Positions 8,001 to 15,554 of a stretch of DNA of 33,676 nucleotides are shown here, in pieces (the stretch's first letter is position 1; each line of letters opens with the position of its first letter). Source of the stretch: Lewinellaceae bacterium (GTDB taxonomy: Bacteria; Bacteroidota; Bacteroidia; Chitinophagales; Saprospiraceae); contig JACJYC010000006.1 of assembly GCA_020636325.1 (NCBI GenBank), positions 297,501-331,176 of the forward strand, read 5' to 3'. The position numbers were made by a program, and so were the translations under genes. The notes below the pieces were generated by a model. The model was not told the DNA's origin. It did no database searches and was given only the letters and a program-made list of their open reading frames with translations.

Positions 8001-9062
8001 GGTCTGAACGCCGCCGTCGCAAATGGTACCTGTTGTACCGTCCGCTGCATCTTTGTTGTATACGAATGCCAGACTCCGGTCGATATCGCAACCGACGTAG
8101 TCATCGGTGTAACAGCCCAGGTCGGGGTCAACCCACATGGCGAAGTACATGCTGTCGATGCTTTCAACAGCCCTGTTGACCAGCTTGTACCGCTGGAAGG
8201 TCATATTGTTGATCTCATCGCTGGTCTTGTAGGCAAAGGCCTGGACCTGCACTTCCATGCGAATGGGCAAACCGTCGGACTCTTCGTGGGTGTTGCCGGC
8301 GTCGTTATAAATCCAGAAGATCATTTCATCCGGGAACTGAGGCGTGACGCAACCGCGGATTTCGATGACGGGATAATCACCGTCCAGCGGGTTGTAGTAG
8401 CCGTCCAGGTTTTCATCCCAGAAACCGGCAAGACCTTGCTCGGTGTCGGGCAGGTCAAAGTTGTGGATTTCCGAGAAGAACGGATTCCGCTTACCGGGCC
8501 AGCCTTTTACGCCGGCGGGAATATCCTCCTCGCGGTATTCGGTGCCGTTCTGAAGGTTTTCCTTATAATTGGCAATGTGCAACCTGATCTCGTCGCCGGT
8601 TACAACAAAGAATCTATCCCAGGCGGCGCAGGTATCCCGGCTGGTAGTGCCCCGGCTGGGGCCGTCGGGTACCAGCGGGCCGGACCAGAAGTCGAAGCTG
8701 CCGCTGCCGCGTCCGTACGTCTGGGTGGCCACCTTGAATTCCCCGGCAGGCGTCTTGCCGCCCAGCCAGACGGCGCCTGCGAAAATGGAGGAAACTTCGG
8801 GAACCCCCGGCGGTACTTTGGGGACTACGTAGCGACCGTCGTCGCCGTCCCACCATACATCACCCGCAGAATTCAGGCGGGCTCTAACGTTGTTGATCGC
8901 CTGGTCGATCGGGCTGACCGGGTTGTCGCAGGACTCCCGGAAATTCAGCCGTTCCGGCTTGGCGCTGGGTTTTTTTACGAGTTTGGGATTGACATTGCTG
9001 AACGCGGGCAGGACAGCCGCCACGCACACCAACATCAATAGCCATCTTTTCATATATCGCAT
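5028..9062 (-). CDS. Large secreted protein with T9SS-like C-terminal domain
   Basis: A 1344-residue protein (1341 if it starts at the second ATG at 9053, which gives the more typical MKRWLLMLVCVAAVLPAFS signal peptide). The body is rich in D, G, Y, P and N and has no enzyme motif I recognise; it contains conserved-looking blocks such as GYGYFPGYAVDVESGQRL and NIFFGENSTYDG. The end (residues ~1230-1344) resembles a type A T9SS sorting domain: VVPNPYYG at its start, TVTIFSLDGKFIRQY in the middle, then SGVYLIHI and ERTIKWFGV. Nine residues (NRKFDPTGL) follow the usual final strand. It probably crosses the outer membrane by type IX secretion. It is 22 bases downstream of the TonB receptor gene and 94 bases upstream of the PorV-like gene, so the three act together. 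Function unknown. Confidence 0.82.
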   Translation of the reverse strand: MRYMKRWLLMLVCVAAVLPAFSNVNPKLVKKPSAKPERLNFRESCDNPVSPIDQAINNVRARLNSAGDVWWDGDDGRYVVPKVPPGVPEVSSIFAGAVWLGGKTPAGEFKVATQTYGRGSGSFDFWSGPLVPDGPSRGTTSRDTCAAWDRFFVVTGDEIRLHIANYKENLQNGTEYREEDIPAGVKGWPGKRNPFFSEIHNFDLPDTEQGLAGFWDENLDGYYNPLDGDYPVIEIRGCVTPQFPDEMIFWIYNDAGNTHEESDGLPIRMEVQVQAFAYKTSDEINNMTFQRYKLVNRAVESIDSMYFAMWVDPDLGCYTDDYVGCDIDRSLAFVYNKDAADGTTGTICDGGVQTYGTNIPLLGVDYFRGPLNENGEEIGMSSFTYYNNGGVDPTPLPPTTDPQTVQEYYYYLSGRWRDGTPFTFGDDGYNDGAPIRYAFPDPPNQTDGWSMCAEDLPVGDRRTVQASGPFRLDPGAVNELIIGVVWVPTAVYPCPDITALLDADDIAQNLFDNCFRLTRGPDAPDIDWVELDQEIIAVFSNDTLTSNNAYEAYAEPVLRLPEGEPDSLYRFEGYRLFQLSGPSVTLADRDDPAKVREIYTVDLRNGIAKIFNWDKLEPGTGTPTSNPIYVPELQVNGGNSGIRHTFKITQDQFAEGDRRLINHKKYYFAAVAYAYNNYQLFDPVQETGQREPYLEGDRNVGDGDNAFYTVIPRPILDRKLQAVYGEGVEITRLDGIGTGGNFLDFTQETVDALEEHFKSNITPFKGELHYQEGRGPVQVQVFNPLEVVDGEFELAFFDGKMTDTKLDDTARWVLRNLSDPSYGPIYAERQIKDLNEQVLAQYGFSITVGQPLETGVDRFGTNGARGYEESYIGDAPKQWFQPIPNKTNLNTGVFFLDNTMYAFAPTETGEKFYDDDPNQQLTNMAGGIVPFYLCDWEPKTEDDPPYITPAWTEGNGGQAGVRARLNLADLNNVDIVFTSDKSLWSKCAIIETANKYWRDAGFITQGGSLHFDLRNTPSVSKDADPVTKLPLPAGDGTIGYGYFPGYAVDVESGQRLNIFFGENSTYDGSLIPAANNGADMMFNPSDLIFATPSDDVPFLAQYNYVSGGQHFIYVTKVPYDGCEIFRNFLRPGAPSGGKVQVLREVTWAGLITAAPGMQMRSYDEGLIPTDVRVKIRVDNPYKVETKPTIPSGYDRTGSGANNYHPLYRFKIDGKQPEELTTPEVETALDEINVVPNPYYGFSDYENTSTETLVKITNLPPKCTVTIFSLDGKFIRQYTRDERSAAPYGYGIQGQQIIPDLEWDLKNKSGIPVASGVYLIHISAPEGERTIKWFGVNRKFDPTGL

Positions 9063-9084
9063 GATATTCAGATTTGTCTGTATT

Positions 9085-12000
9085 TTAGAAACTCAGATAT
9101 GCACCTACAAACATCCTTCTCGGAAGCGAGTAAAAATCGGGATTGATCAGCGCCCACTGGTACGAAACCAGGTAGGATTCCAGGCTCCTGTTCGAACCGG
9201 CGATGTTCTCGATCTGATCCTGGCCTCTTGACGAACGCAGGAACCCGTCATCATCTGCCGAACCCGTTGCCGAGTAAACGCCGATGATATTGCGGCGATC
9301 CAATACGTTGGAAACCCGCAGGAAGACGTTCAAACCAAGGCGGTTGCCGAGGTCGAAGTCCTTGTCGATCCGGAGATTGAGCGTGAAGTTCCAGGGCTTG
9401 CGAGCGCCGTTGATGGCGCCTTTGAGGCCTGTACCGCCCAATTCAAGCGGCGTTTGGTTGACCGTATACGGGCGACCGGATACCGCTACACCCTGGAGGT
9501 TGATGCCTGCGTTGGCAAAAACATCAAGACCGAACAGCCTGGGACCGGCATAAGTTTTGCCCGAACCGTAGCGATAGTCCATCACCAGGTTGAAACGGTG
9601 ACGCTCGTCAAAGTTCAACGGGAACAAGGTCCGCAAAACGCCGTTGTTGTTCAGGCCGCGCTGCGAGTTGGCGTCCGAACCCGTACCGTCAGCGAATTGC
9701 ATGGTGTAGTTGGCTTGCAAAGAAACGTTGCCCGTCCGGCGAAGGTCGTATTGGAAAGAAAATCCTTTGACCGTACCGAAGTCGATGTTGCCGTAGGTGG
9801 TGTAAGAGCCTACTACAGGAACAGGGAAAATAACCCTTGACTGGATCATGTCCCGCATTTCCTTATAGTAAGCGGAGATCTTGATGGCAGAGGATTGCGA
9901 CAAAACCTGGTTGAAACCGACCTCGTAGTCGATCGTGCGTTCCGGTCTCAGCCGCGGGTTGTTGCGGACACTGGTGCCGCTTTCAAAGAAGTAGTAATAA
10001 GTAAGCGGTGTAGACAAGGTGTTGGACGGCGGCCGCTGTACCAGAATGTCGTAATGCGCAAAGAAGTTGGCATCCTTCGAAATGGGGAAGGAGAAGGCCA
10101 GACGCGGCATGAAGTTGACCTGCGTCTCGTAATCCTCGAAAGAGACGTTGGGGTCAAAGGCCGGATCCTTGATGAAGTTCGGGGCGTCGCGGACGCGTTC
10201 ATCCTTGTAGTACGGATAGATCAGTCCGGAGCGGATGCCCTCAATGTTCTGAGCGCCGTTCACCGGCGTACCGTCGCCTTTGTACCAGGCATCTTCATCG
10301 CGGTAAGCGCGTACGGCCGTACCGTTGTCGGCTACCAGATAAACTTTGTAATCGTCGCCGATGTTGCCCGGTTTCTCACCGCCGTTCAGCGAATGGAATT
10401 CGCCGGCGCCCATGATTTCATACAGGGAGTAAACGTCTTTCGGAATCTTGGTGTTGGCGTCATAGCGGTCGACGCGCAAACCGATCCTGAAGATGATATC
10501 CTTAAAGGTGAATTTATCCTGAATAAAAGCTGCGGAATAAATCGGGCGGTTGGGGGCTACCGGGAAGGTACGCAGCCCGGTTACCGGGTCAACGGTTGTG
10601 AAGAAATCTTCGAAGTTACCGTCAAAGCGGTTGCCGAGATAATCGTAACCGTAATAGCCCAATACGCCGCGGTCGTTCAACTCCTTGGCGGCAAACATAT
10701 CCAGGCTCAGCTGGGAAGGATCCAGTCCGTCGATGTTGACGTACTGATCAAGTCCCATACCCAGCGATTCGCGGATCTTCTTGTAGAACAACAGGTCGGA
10801 GTCGGCCGATTGCGTTACTTTCAGCAGCGGTGTCTGGCCGAAACCGGGCAGGTCGAACACGCCGACCGTATCCGGAGCTTCCAGGTTGATCCCCTGGAGG
10901 TGGATATTGGCCTGCTGGCGGGCCAGCGTCCAGATATCGACCGGGGCTACGGTATAGTTGCGGTTGATGCGTTGTTCGTAGATGATACCCAGCTGGATAT
11001 TGTGGCGACCTTTTTCAGAACCGCCGGGCACAAAGTCAAACGCTGCGTTGGCGTTGAAGGTATAGGTTTCGCCGTCGGAATAGCCGTAGGAGTTATACAC
11101 CTGGCCTACGTTGGTATGGAAGTTCCAGGAACTGCCGAAGATGCCCAGCGTACGGCCGTTGATGGCTACGAAGTCGTCGAGCGATACGAGGCTTTGGCCG
11201 TTCAGTTCGCGGTTGTCGCTGAATCCGTAATTCGGCTCGATCGTATTGAGGCCTTCTTCGTTGAGGAATCCCAGCACATTGTTGTAGTTGGCCAGCACGC
11301 TGTTGTTGGCGGCGGGCTCATAACTGCGCAGTACCGGGCGATAGCCTACATGGACGCCGTAGGAGTTCCCTAAGGTGTCAAGGGCTTCTCCGAATACGGG
11401 AACATAGTCTACGTCGAATTTACCGAGGTAGCCGTATTCGAAGATGTTTTTCCTGTGGCGGTAGTCGTAGGATTCTCCGTCGGTCTTCTCATATCCGGCC
11501 TGAAGCGTATAGGAAGCGTTCTGGATAACGGATGCTGAGCGATTCTCACCGGCCGGCGCGCCGCCCAGGCGATGCCGGAAGCGGAAGTTGCCGCGGTAGG
11601 AGCTGTTCAGGGCCAGCGGGTTGTTCTGGCTGTTGAGCAAGCGCCACCCACCGGGTGTGAACCGGTTTTCACCATTGGAGTAAATGCCTGTGAAGGTAAT
11701 ATCGATGGCGTCGCTGAGGCGTGCATCCAGTTTGGCGGTCAGGTTGTAGTCGGAGCTTTCCTCGTACGGTTTGGCCTTTACCGGTTTGGCATCGCCGGCC
11801 GTCATATAGTCAGCTGCGACCAGGCGGGTACCGCCGACGCTGATCAGCGGGTTGGCTTCCAGTTCGGCCAGTTTCTCGTCCGTTACGCGGTAAACGGGTA
11901 CGGCGGGCGGGTCGTCGTCGTCGCGGTCGTTGTAACGGCCGGAGACCCGGAAACCGAGCACGGAAACGCCTTTGCTGTTCTTAAGGATCGGACCGCTGAG

Positions 12001-12753
12001 GTTGAAGCCGAGCAGATTGACATTGTAATCGTCGAACACGGTGGAGGTTTCGGCTTCGACCGAACCGCTGAACTTGCTGGAGGGGCCTTTGGTGGTGATG
12101 GAGATCACGCCGCCCGTTACGTCCCCGTACTGGGCTTCCATACCGCCGGTGATCACCTGCAGCTGTTCGATCTCTGTTTCAGGCACCAGGCTTCCCCGTA
12201 CGCGGATGCCGTCGACGTAGTAGTCGGTAGCATTCGACCGGGATCCGCGGATGGTGATGGCGTCCCCTTCATCGGCGGCAGAAAGGCCGGCCGAGGTGGC
12301 GGCCACCGCGTTGATGTTTCGCACGGGCAGGTTTCGGATCTGGTCGCTGGTGATGACGGCGCCCGAAGTGGTGTTATCCTGTTCGACGAGCGGGTTGCGG
12401 TAGGCTTTCACCTCCACATCCAGGTCGAGGGTAATGCCGGACCCCAGCTGAAGGTCCAACTTGATGGCCTTACCGGCCAGCACTTGCACGCCTTCCGTCC
12501 GCTGAGGCTGGTAGCCTGTATAGCTGGCCTCGATGTCGTAGTTACCCGGATCGATGTTCGAGAAACTGTAGTTGCCGTCCAAATCGGTTTCCGTACCCTG
12601 GTACAGGTTACCATTTTTATAGAGGACGACCGTTCCGAACAGGATGGGTTCTCCTGATTCCTTGTCCGTGATTTTCCCGGAAAGGGAGGTTTGGGCAAGC
12701 ACAGCGGAAAAGGAAGCGGCGATAAAAAAGAATAGTAGTAAAAAACGCTTCAT
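9085..12753 (-). CDS. TonB-dependent receptor with carboxypeptidase-regulatory-like domain
   Basis: A 1222-residue outer-membrane receptor. In order: signal peptide (residues 1-20, ending VLAQ); a CarboxypepD_reg-like beta-sandwich (~22-105, 'SGKITDKESGEPILFGTVV', 'TDLDGNYSFSNIDPG'); a plug domain (~125-230, 'ITSDQIRNLPVRNINAV', 'ITIRGSRSNATDYYVDGIRV', 'GGMEAQYGDVTGGVISITTKG'); and a long beta-barrel ending in an aromatic C-terminus (VGAYLSF). The family uses TonB/ExbBD energy to import substrates or to energise surface machinery. No SusD-like partner follows it; the partners are the T9SS-type protein and PorV-like protein, so it is not a classical SusCD glycan system. It is the first gene of the operon and has a structured leader. 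Confidence 0.92.
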   Translation of the reverse strand: MKRFLLLFFFIAASFSAVLAQTSLSGKITDKESGEPILFGTVVLYKNGNLYQGTETDLDGNYSFSNIDPGNYDIEASYTGYQPQRTEGVQVLAGKAIKLDLQLGSGITLDLDVEVKAYRNPLVEQDNTTSGAVITSDQIRNLPVRNINAVAATSAGLSAADEGDAITIRGSRSNATDYYVDGIRVRGSLVPETEIEQLQVITGGMEAQYGDVTGGVISITTKGPSSKFSGSVEAETSTVFDDYNVNLLGFNLSGPILKNSKGVSVLGFRVSGRYNDRDDDDPPAVPVYRVTDEKLAELEANPLISVGGTRLVAADYMTAGDAKPVKAKPYEESSDYNLTAKLDARLSDAIDITFTGIYSNGENRFTPGGWRLLNSQNNPLALNSSYRGNFRFRHRLGGAPAGENRSASVIQNASYTLQAGYEKTDGESYDYRHRKNIFEYGYLGKFDVDYVPVFGEALDTLGNSYGVHVGYRPVLRSYEPAANNSVLANYNNVLGFLNEEGLNTIEPNYGFSDNRELNGQSLVSLDDFVAINGRTLGIFGSSWNFHTNVGQVYNSYGYSDGETYTFNANAAFDFVPGGSEKGRHNIQLGIIYEQRINRNYTVAPVDIWTLARQQANIHLQGINLEAPDTVGVFDLPGFGQTPLLKVTQSADSDLLFYKKIRESLGMGLDQYVNIDGLDPSQLSLDMFAAKELNDRGVLGYYGYDYLGNRFDGNFEDFFTTVDPVTGLRTFPVAPNRPIYSAAFIQDKFTFKDIIFRIGLRVDRYDANTKIPKDVYSLYEIMGAGEFHSLNGGEKPGNIGDDYKVYLVADNGTAVRAYRDEDAWYKGDGTPVNGAQNIEGIRSGLIYPYYKDERVRDAPNFIKDPAFDPNVSFEDYETQVNFMPRLAFSFPISKDANFFAHYDILVQRPPSNTLSTPLTYYYFFESGTSVRNNPRLRPERTIDYEVGFNQVLSQSSAIKISAYYKEMRDMIQSRVIFPVPVVGSYTTYGNIDFGTVKGFSFQYDLRRTGNVSLQANYTMQFADGTGSDANSQRGLNNNGVLRTLFPLNFDERHRFNLVMDYRYGSGKTYAGPRLFGLDVFANAGINLQGVAVSGRPYTVNQTPLELGGTGLKGAINGARKPWNFTLNLRIDKDFDLGNRLGLNVFLRVSNVLDRRNIIGVYSATGSADDDGFLRSSRGQDQIENIAGSNRSLESYLVSYQWALINPDFYSLPRRMFVGAYLSF

Positions 12754-13066
12754 ATTAACGATTTTAAATACTGAGTATGGTCTTGCTGTTGCAAAAACCG
12801 CGCAATGTTAAGCAAAATTAAAAGCTCTGCCAAAATGAATTACGTCGCCCTCAGGTCAAAACAGTCGTCCCTGCTTAAAATTCCCGCCGGAAAACCGGTC
12901 AGGCGGCAGAAACGGAGGCTGTCAGACCTGAGAACGGTGCATACCCGGAGCGTTCCGGTACGAGGATGCGTATGCGGGCGCGCCGGTACGTAAAACGGTT
13001 AATGGCTAAAGCCAGGGTGTTTTTTGGGACCATAGATTTAAATCGGGAAAGGGCAGTACAAAGGTA
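12754..13066 (-). promoter_or_regulatory. Long structured 5' leader of the TonB receptor operon
   Basis: About 300 bases without a credible gene. On the minus strand TACCTTTG (13059-13066) fits the Bacteroidota -7 box, with a TTG 25 bases further upstream (13092-13094), slightly too far; a second TAATTTTG box is at 12813-12820. Between them the RNA can fold: CTCAGGTC (12850-12857) with GACCTGAG (12925-12932), continued by ACAG (12861-12864) with CTGT (12919-12922), enclosing CCGCCGG-AAAA-CC...GGCGG (12884-12906). A second hairpin is TACCCGGA/TCCGGTA (12942-12960), which competes with GCATAC/GTATGC (12939-12975). No known riboswitch consensus was recognised. Confidence 0.5.
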
Positions 13067-13157
13067 ATCATCGGGCGCAAAAGAAAGGGTTCAAAAATGT
13101 CCAAAAGTCAGGTTTCAAATTTTCTCATCATTTTCCCAAAAAAAATTATTCATTCGC

Positions 13158-13186
13158 TTGGGTTTATCAAAAAAGTCATATCTTTG
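13158..13186 (+). promoter_or_regulatory. Promoter of the tRNA-tuf-rpoBC cluster
   Basis: TTG (13158-13160), an 18-base spacer and TATCTTTG (13179-13186) give an exact Bacteroidota housekeeping promoter. Transcription would start near 13193, about 100 bases before tRNA-Thr(TGT). Confidence 0.8.
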
Positions 13187-13290
13187 CAATCGCTTTTGAG
13201 AAAATGATCTCAAATTTCAGTTTGAAATACTTGCTAAAACGTTGTTTTGCAGCGATTTGCGTAATTTTTAGCTGTGTCCGGACCTTTAAA

Positions 13291-13363
13291 GCCAGCATAG
13301 CTCAGCTGGTAGAGCAGCTGATTTGTAATCAGCTGGTCGGGGGTTCGAGTCCCTCTGCTGGCT
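13291..13363 (+). tRNA. tRNA-Thr(TGT)
   Basis: A 73-base cloverleaf: acceptor GCCAGCA/TGCTGGC with discriminator T, D-arm AGCTCAGCTGGTAGAGCA, anticodon stem GCTGA/TCAGC around loop TTTGTAA (anticodon TGT, 13324-13326), and T-arm with TTCGAGT. CCA is not encoded. It is the first of four tRNAs before tuf. Confidence 0.97.
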
Positions 13364-13412
13364 CAAATAGAGACAATTTAGCGGAGAGATTGCGCAAAAC
13401 CTGTCAGAATGT

Positions 13413-13442
13413 TTGGTTTTCAGGCGATCGGTCTTAATTTTG
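13413..13442 (+). promoter_or_regulatory. Candidate internal promoter before tRNA-Tyr
   Basis: TTG (13413-13415), a 19-base spacer and TAATTTTG (13435-13442) match the Bacteroidota promoter form in the 136-base gap between tRNA-Thr and tRNA-Tyr. It could raise expression of the downstream tRNAs and tuf independently of the first promoter. Confidence 0.5.
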
Positions 13443-13499
13443 CCGGCGCTTTGGAACTCGGCAGGCAGGGTTCCGGTTAATGCAGGACAACGCTATCAT

Positions 13500-13582
13500 G
13501 GGGGTGCGCCGGAGTGGGAGAGCCGGGCCAGACTGTAAATCTGGTGTCTATGACTGAGTGGGTTCGAATCCAACCACCCCCA
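13500..13582 (+). tRNA. tRNA-Tyr(GTA)
   Basis: An 83-base class II tRNA: acceptor GGGGGTG/CACCCCC with discriminator A, anticodon stem CCAGA/TCTGG around loop CTGTAAA (anticodon GTA, 13535-13537), the long variable arm expected for bacterial tRNA-Tyr, and TTCGAAT in the T-loop. One G-A mismatch is seen in the middle of the T-stem. Confidence 0.95.
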
Positions 13583-13593
13583 CTGTTGCATTT

Positions 13594-13666
13594 GCGGGCG
13601 TAGCTCAGTTGGTAGAGCATCAGCCTTCCAAGCTGAGGGTCGCGGGTTCGAGTCTCGTCGCCCGCT
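13594..13666 (+). tRNA. tRNA-Gly(TCC)
   Basis: A 73-base cloverleaf: acceptor GCGGGCG/CGCCCGC with discriminator T, anticodon stem TCAGC/GCTGA around loop CTTCCAA (anticodon TCC, 13627-13629), and T-loop TTCGAGT. It lies 11 bases after tRNA-Tyr, so the two are co-transcribed. Confidence 0.97.
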
Positions 13667-13715
13667 CCGAAAAAGGCATTTCGGATGTTGGACATCCGGA
13701 ATGTCTTTGTATTTA

Positions 13716-13787
<72 letters not shown>

Positions 13788-13916
13788 CAGGTCAGAGGTC
13801 CTCGCGGGCCCGATTTTGTTAAAATTGCAGGAGGCAAAAGAATTCCGTTGGGATTCCGGCGTTGCCTGGCGGACCAAATAAATTTCTTCATTAAATTATA
13901 AAAAAATTCATCACCG

Positions 13917-15113
13917 ATGGCTAAGGAAACTTTTGACAGGTCGAAGCCACACGTTAACATCGGTACGATCGGCCACGTTGACCATGGTAAGACCACTTTG
14001 ACAGCTGCTATCACTTCTGTTCTTTCCAGTGACGGCTTGGCTAAAGCTACCTCTTATGACTCTATTGACGCTGCTCCGGAAGAAAAGGAAAGGGGTATCA
14101 CGATCAATACAGCGCACGTTGAGTACCAGACTGCATCCCGTCACTACGCGCACGTTGACTGCCCGGGCCACGCCGACTATGTGAAGAACATGGTAACGGG
14201 CGCCGCTCAGATGGACGGTGCAATCCTTGTGGTAGCTGCTACGGACGGTCCTATGCCTCAAACCCGCGAGCATATCCTGCTTGCGCGCCAGGTCGGTGTT
14301 CCCAATATCGTTGTTTTCATGAACAAGGTTGACCTTGTTGACGACGAAGAAATGTTGGAGCTGGTTGAAATGGAAGTTCGCGAACTTCTCAGCCAGTACA
14401 AATACGACGGTGACAACGCTGCTGTGATCCGCGGTTCCGCACTGAAAGCGCTGGAAGGCACTCCGGAAGGCATCAAAGCCATCCGCGAACTGATGGACGC
14501 CGTTGATACGCAGATCGAAACGCCTGCCCGTCTGACGGACCTGCCGTTCCTGATGCCGATCGAAGACGTATTCACCATCACCGGTCGCGGTACGGTTGCT
14601 ACCGGCCGTATCGAACGCGGTGTGATCAACGTGAACGATCCGGTTGAGATCATCGGTATGATGAAAGACGGCGAAAAGCCGCTGACCTCTACGGTCACAG
14701 GTGTGGAAATGTTCCGCAAACTGCTCGATCGCGGTGAAGCCGGTGACAACGCCGGTCTGCTTCTGCGCGGTATCGACAAGGACGCCATCCGCCGCGGTAT
14801 GGTGATCTGCAAGCCGGGCTCCGTTAAGCCGCACAAGAAATTCAAGTGTGAGGTTTATGTACTGAGCAAAGAAGAAGGCGGTCGTCACACCCCGTTCTTC
14901 AACGGCTACCGCCCGCAGTTCTACTTCCGTACGACGGACGTTACCGGCGACGTTAACCTGCCTGCAGGCGTCGAAATGGTAATGCCCGGCGACAACGTAA
15001 CGCTGGAAGTTAACCTCCTGAACTCGATCGCCATGGAAAAAGGTCTCCGTTTCGCTATCCGCGAAGGCGGCCGTACGGTTGGCGCCGGTCAGGTTACAGA
15101 GATTCTGGCCTAA
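13917..15113 (+). CDS. tuf: Elongation factor Tu
   Basis: A complete 398-residue EF-Tu, the GTPase that delivers aminoacyl-tRNA to the ribosome. G1 motif GHVDHGKT (residues 19-26), switch I region KERGITINTAH, G3 DCPGHADY and G4 NKVD are all intact, followed by domains 2 (TGRGTVATGRIERG) and 3 (GRHTPFFNGYRPQFYFRTTDVTG, in parts). The start is the ATG of MAKETFDRSKPHVN, preceded by an A/T-rich stretch rather than a Shine-Dalgarno, as is normal for this phylum. It follows four tRNA genes and precedes tRNA-Trp and secE; it is probably transcribed from the tRNA promoters. Codon use is visibly biased (repeated GGT, GTT, CGT, CGC), as expected for a very highly expressed gene. Confidence 0.99.
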   Translation: MAKETFDRSKPHVNIGTIGHVDHGKTTLTAAITSVLSSDGLAKATSYDSIDAAPEEKERGITINTAHVEYQTASRHYAHVDCPGHADYVKNMVTGAAQMDGAILVVAATDGPMPQTREHILLARQVGVPNIVVFMNKVDLVDDEEMLELVEMEVRELLSQYKYDGDNAAVIRGSALKALEGTPEGIKAIRELMDAVDTQIETPARLTDLPFLMPIEDVFTITGRGTVATGRIERGVINVNDPVEIIGMMKDGEKPLTSTVTGVEMFRKLLDRGEAGDNAGLLLRGIDKDAIRRGMVICKPGSVKPHKKFKCEVYVLSKEEGGRHTPFFNGYRPQFYFRTTDVTGDVNLPAGVEMVMPGDNVTLEVNLLNSIAMEKGLRFAIREGGRTVGAGQVTEILA

Positions 15114-15235
15114 TTCGCCAGATCCGGATACAAGTATAAGCAGGCAGTTCGTCAATCAGGCTGTTGTTGGTTCCCTCATCCGGAACTGCCGACTGCAGAT
15201 CGGCGAACTGCCGACTCGTTCTATAACTTTTACAA
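15114..15235 (+). repeat. tuf-tRNA-Trp spacer with direct and inverted GAACTGCCGACT repeats
   Basis: GAACTGCCGACT occurs twice (15183-15194 and 15205-15216, 22 bases apart). Upstream, GGCAGTTCG (15143-15151) is the exact reverse complement of 15204-15212 and pairs over eight bases with 15183-15190, so two alternative hairpins are possible. No T-tract follows. Confidence 0.6.
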
Positions 15236-15308
15236 ACGGGCATAGCTCAACTGGTAGAGTGACGGTCTCCAAAACCGTAGGCTGGGGGTTCGAGCCCCTC
15301 TGCCCGTG
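15236..15308 (+). tRNA. tRNA-Trp(CCA)
   Basis: A 73-base cloverleaf: acceptor ACGGGCA/TGCCCGT with discriminator G, anticodon stem ACGGT/ACCGT around loop CTCCAAA (anticodon CCA, 15269-15271), T-loop TTCGAGC. It lies between tuf and secE, 46 bases before secE. Confidence 0.97.
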
Positions 15309-15354
15309 CAAATAACCCGGAGAAGATAATTTTCTCCACCTGATTCATTCTGCT

Positions 15355-15549
15355 ATGGAAAGTATCAAATTGTACATCAAGGAAAGCTACAACGAACTGA
15401 TCAACAAGGTAACCTGGCCTTCCTGGGCAAGCCTGCAGAGCAGCACCATCCTGGTGATCGTTTCCACGCTTATCCTCGCAGCTGTTATCGCTGTAATGGA
15501 CCTGGCGTCCAAAGGGTTTACCGAATTCATCTATAGAATCAACAGCTAA
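15355..15549 (+). CDS. secE: Preprotein translocase subunit SecE
   Basis: A 64-residue protein with the short single-span SecE architecture. The amphipathic N-terminal helix MESIKLYIKESYNELINKVTWP carries the conserved 'E-x-x-K-V-x-W-P' signature (here NKVTWPSW), followed by one membrane segment (residues ~30-50, 'ILVIVSTLILAAVIAVMDLA'). It clamps SecY in the protein-conducting channel of the inner membrane. It is followed by nusG after five bases, the standard bacterial order, so the two are co-transcribed. Confidence 0.96.
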   Translation: MESIKLYIKESYNELINKVTWPSWASLQSSTILVIVSTLILAAVIAVMDLASKGFTEFIYRINS

Positions 15550-15554
15550 TTTCA

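Noticed and set aside
7329..9041. Open frame of 570 codons antisense to the 1344-aa secreted protein gene
   Set aside because: The sense gene has a signal peptide, a sorting domain and operon context; the antisense frame has none.
9085..12753. SusC/SusD glycan-uptake pair
   Set aside because: The receptor is not followed by a SusD-like lipoprotein; the 1344-aa protein is far too long and has a sorting domain instead of a lipobox.
12805..12993. Small plus-strand gene in the receptor leader
   Set aside because: 62 codons, Arg/Lys/Ser-rich, no promoter or homology pattern, and the region is better explained as structured leader.
12754..13066. Cobalamin riboswitch controlling the TonB receptor
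   Set aside because: The conserved B12 box and other core elements are not visible on the minus strand, so no known class is claimed.
13911..15155. Long open frame (about 414 codons) antisense to tuf
   Set aside because: It is a mirror of the strongly biased EF-Tu codons; the protein resembles nothing and the sense strand is unambiguous.
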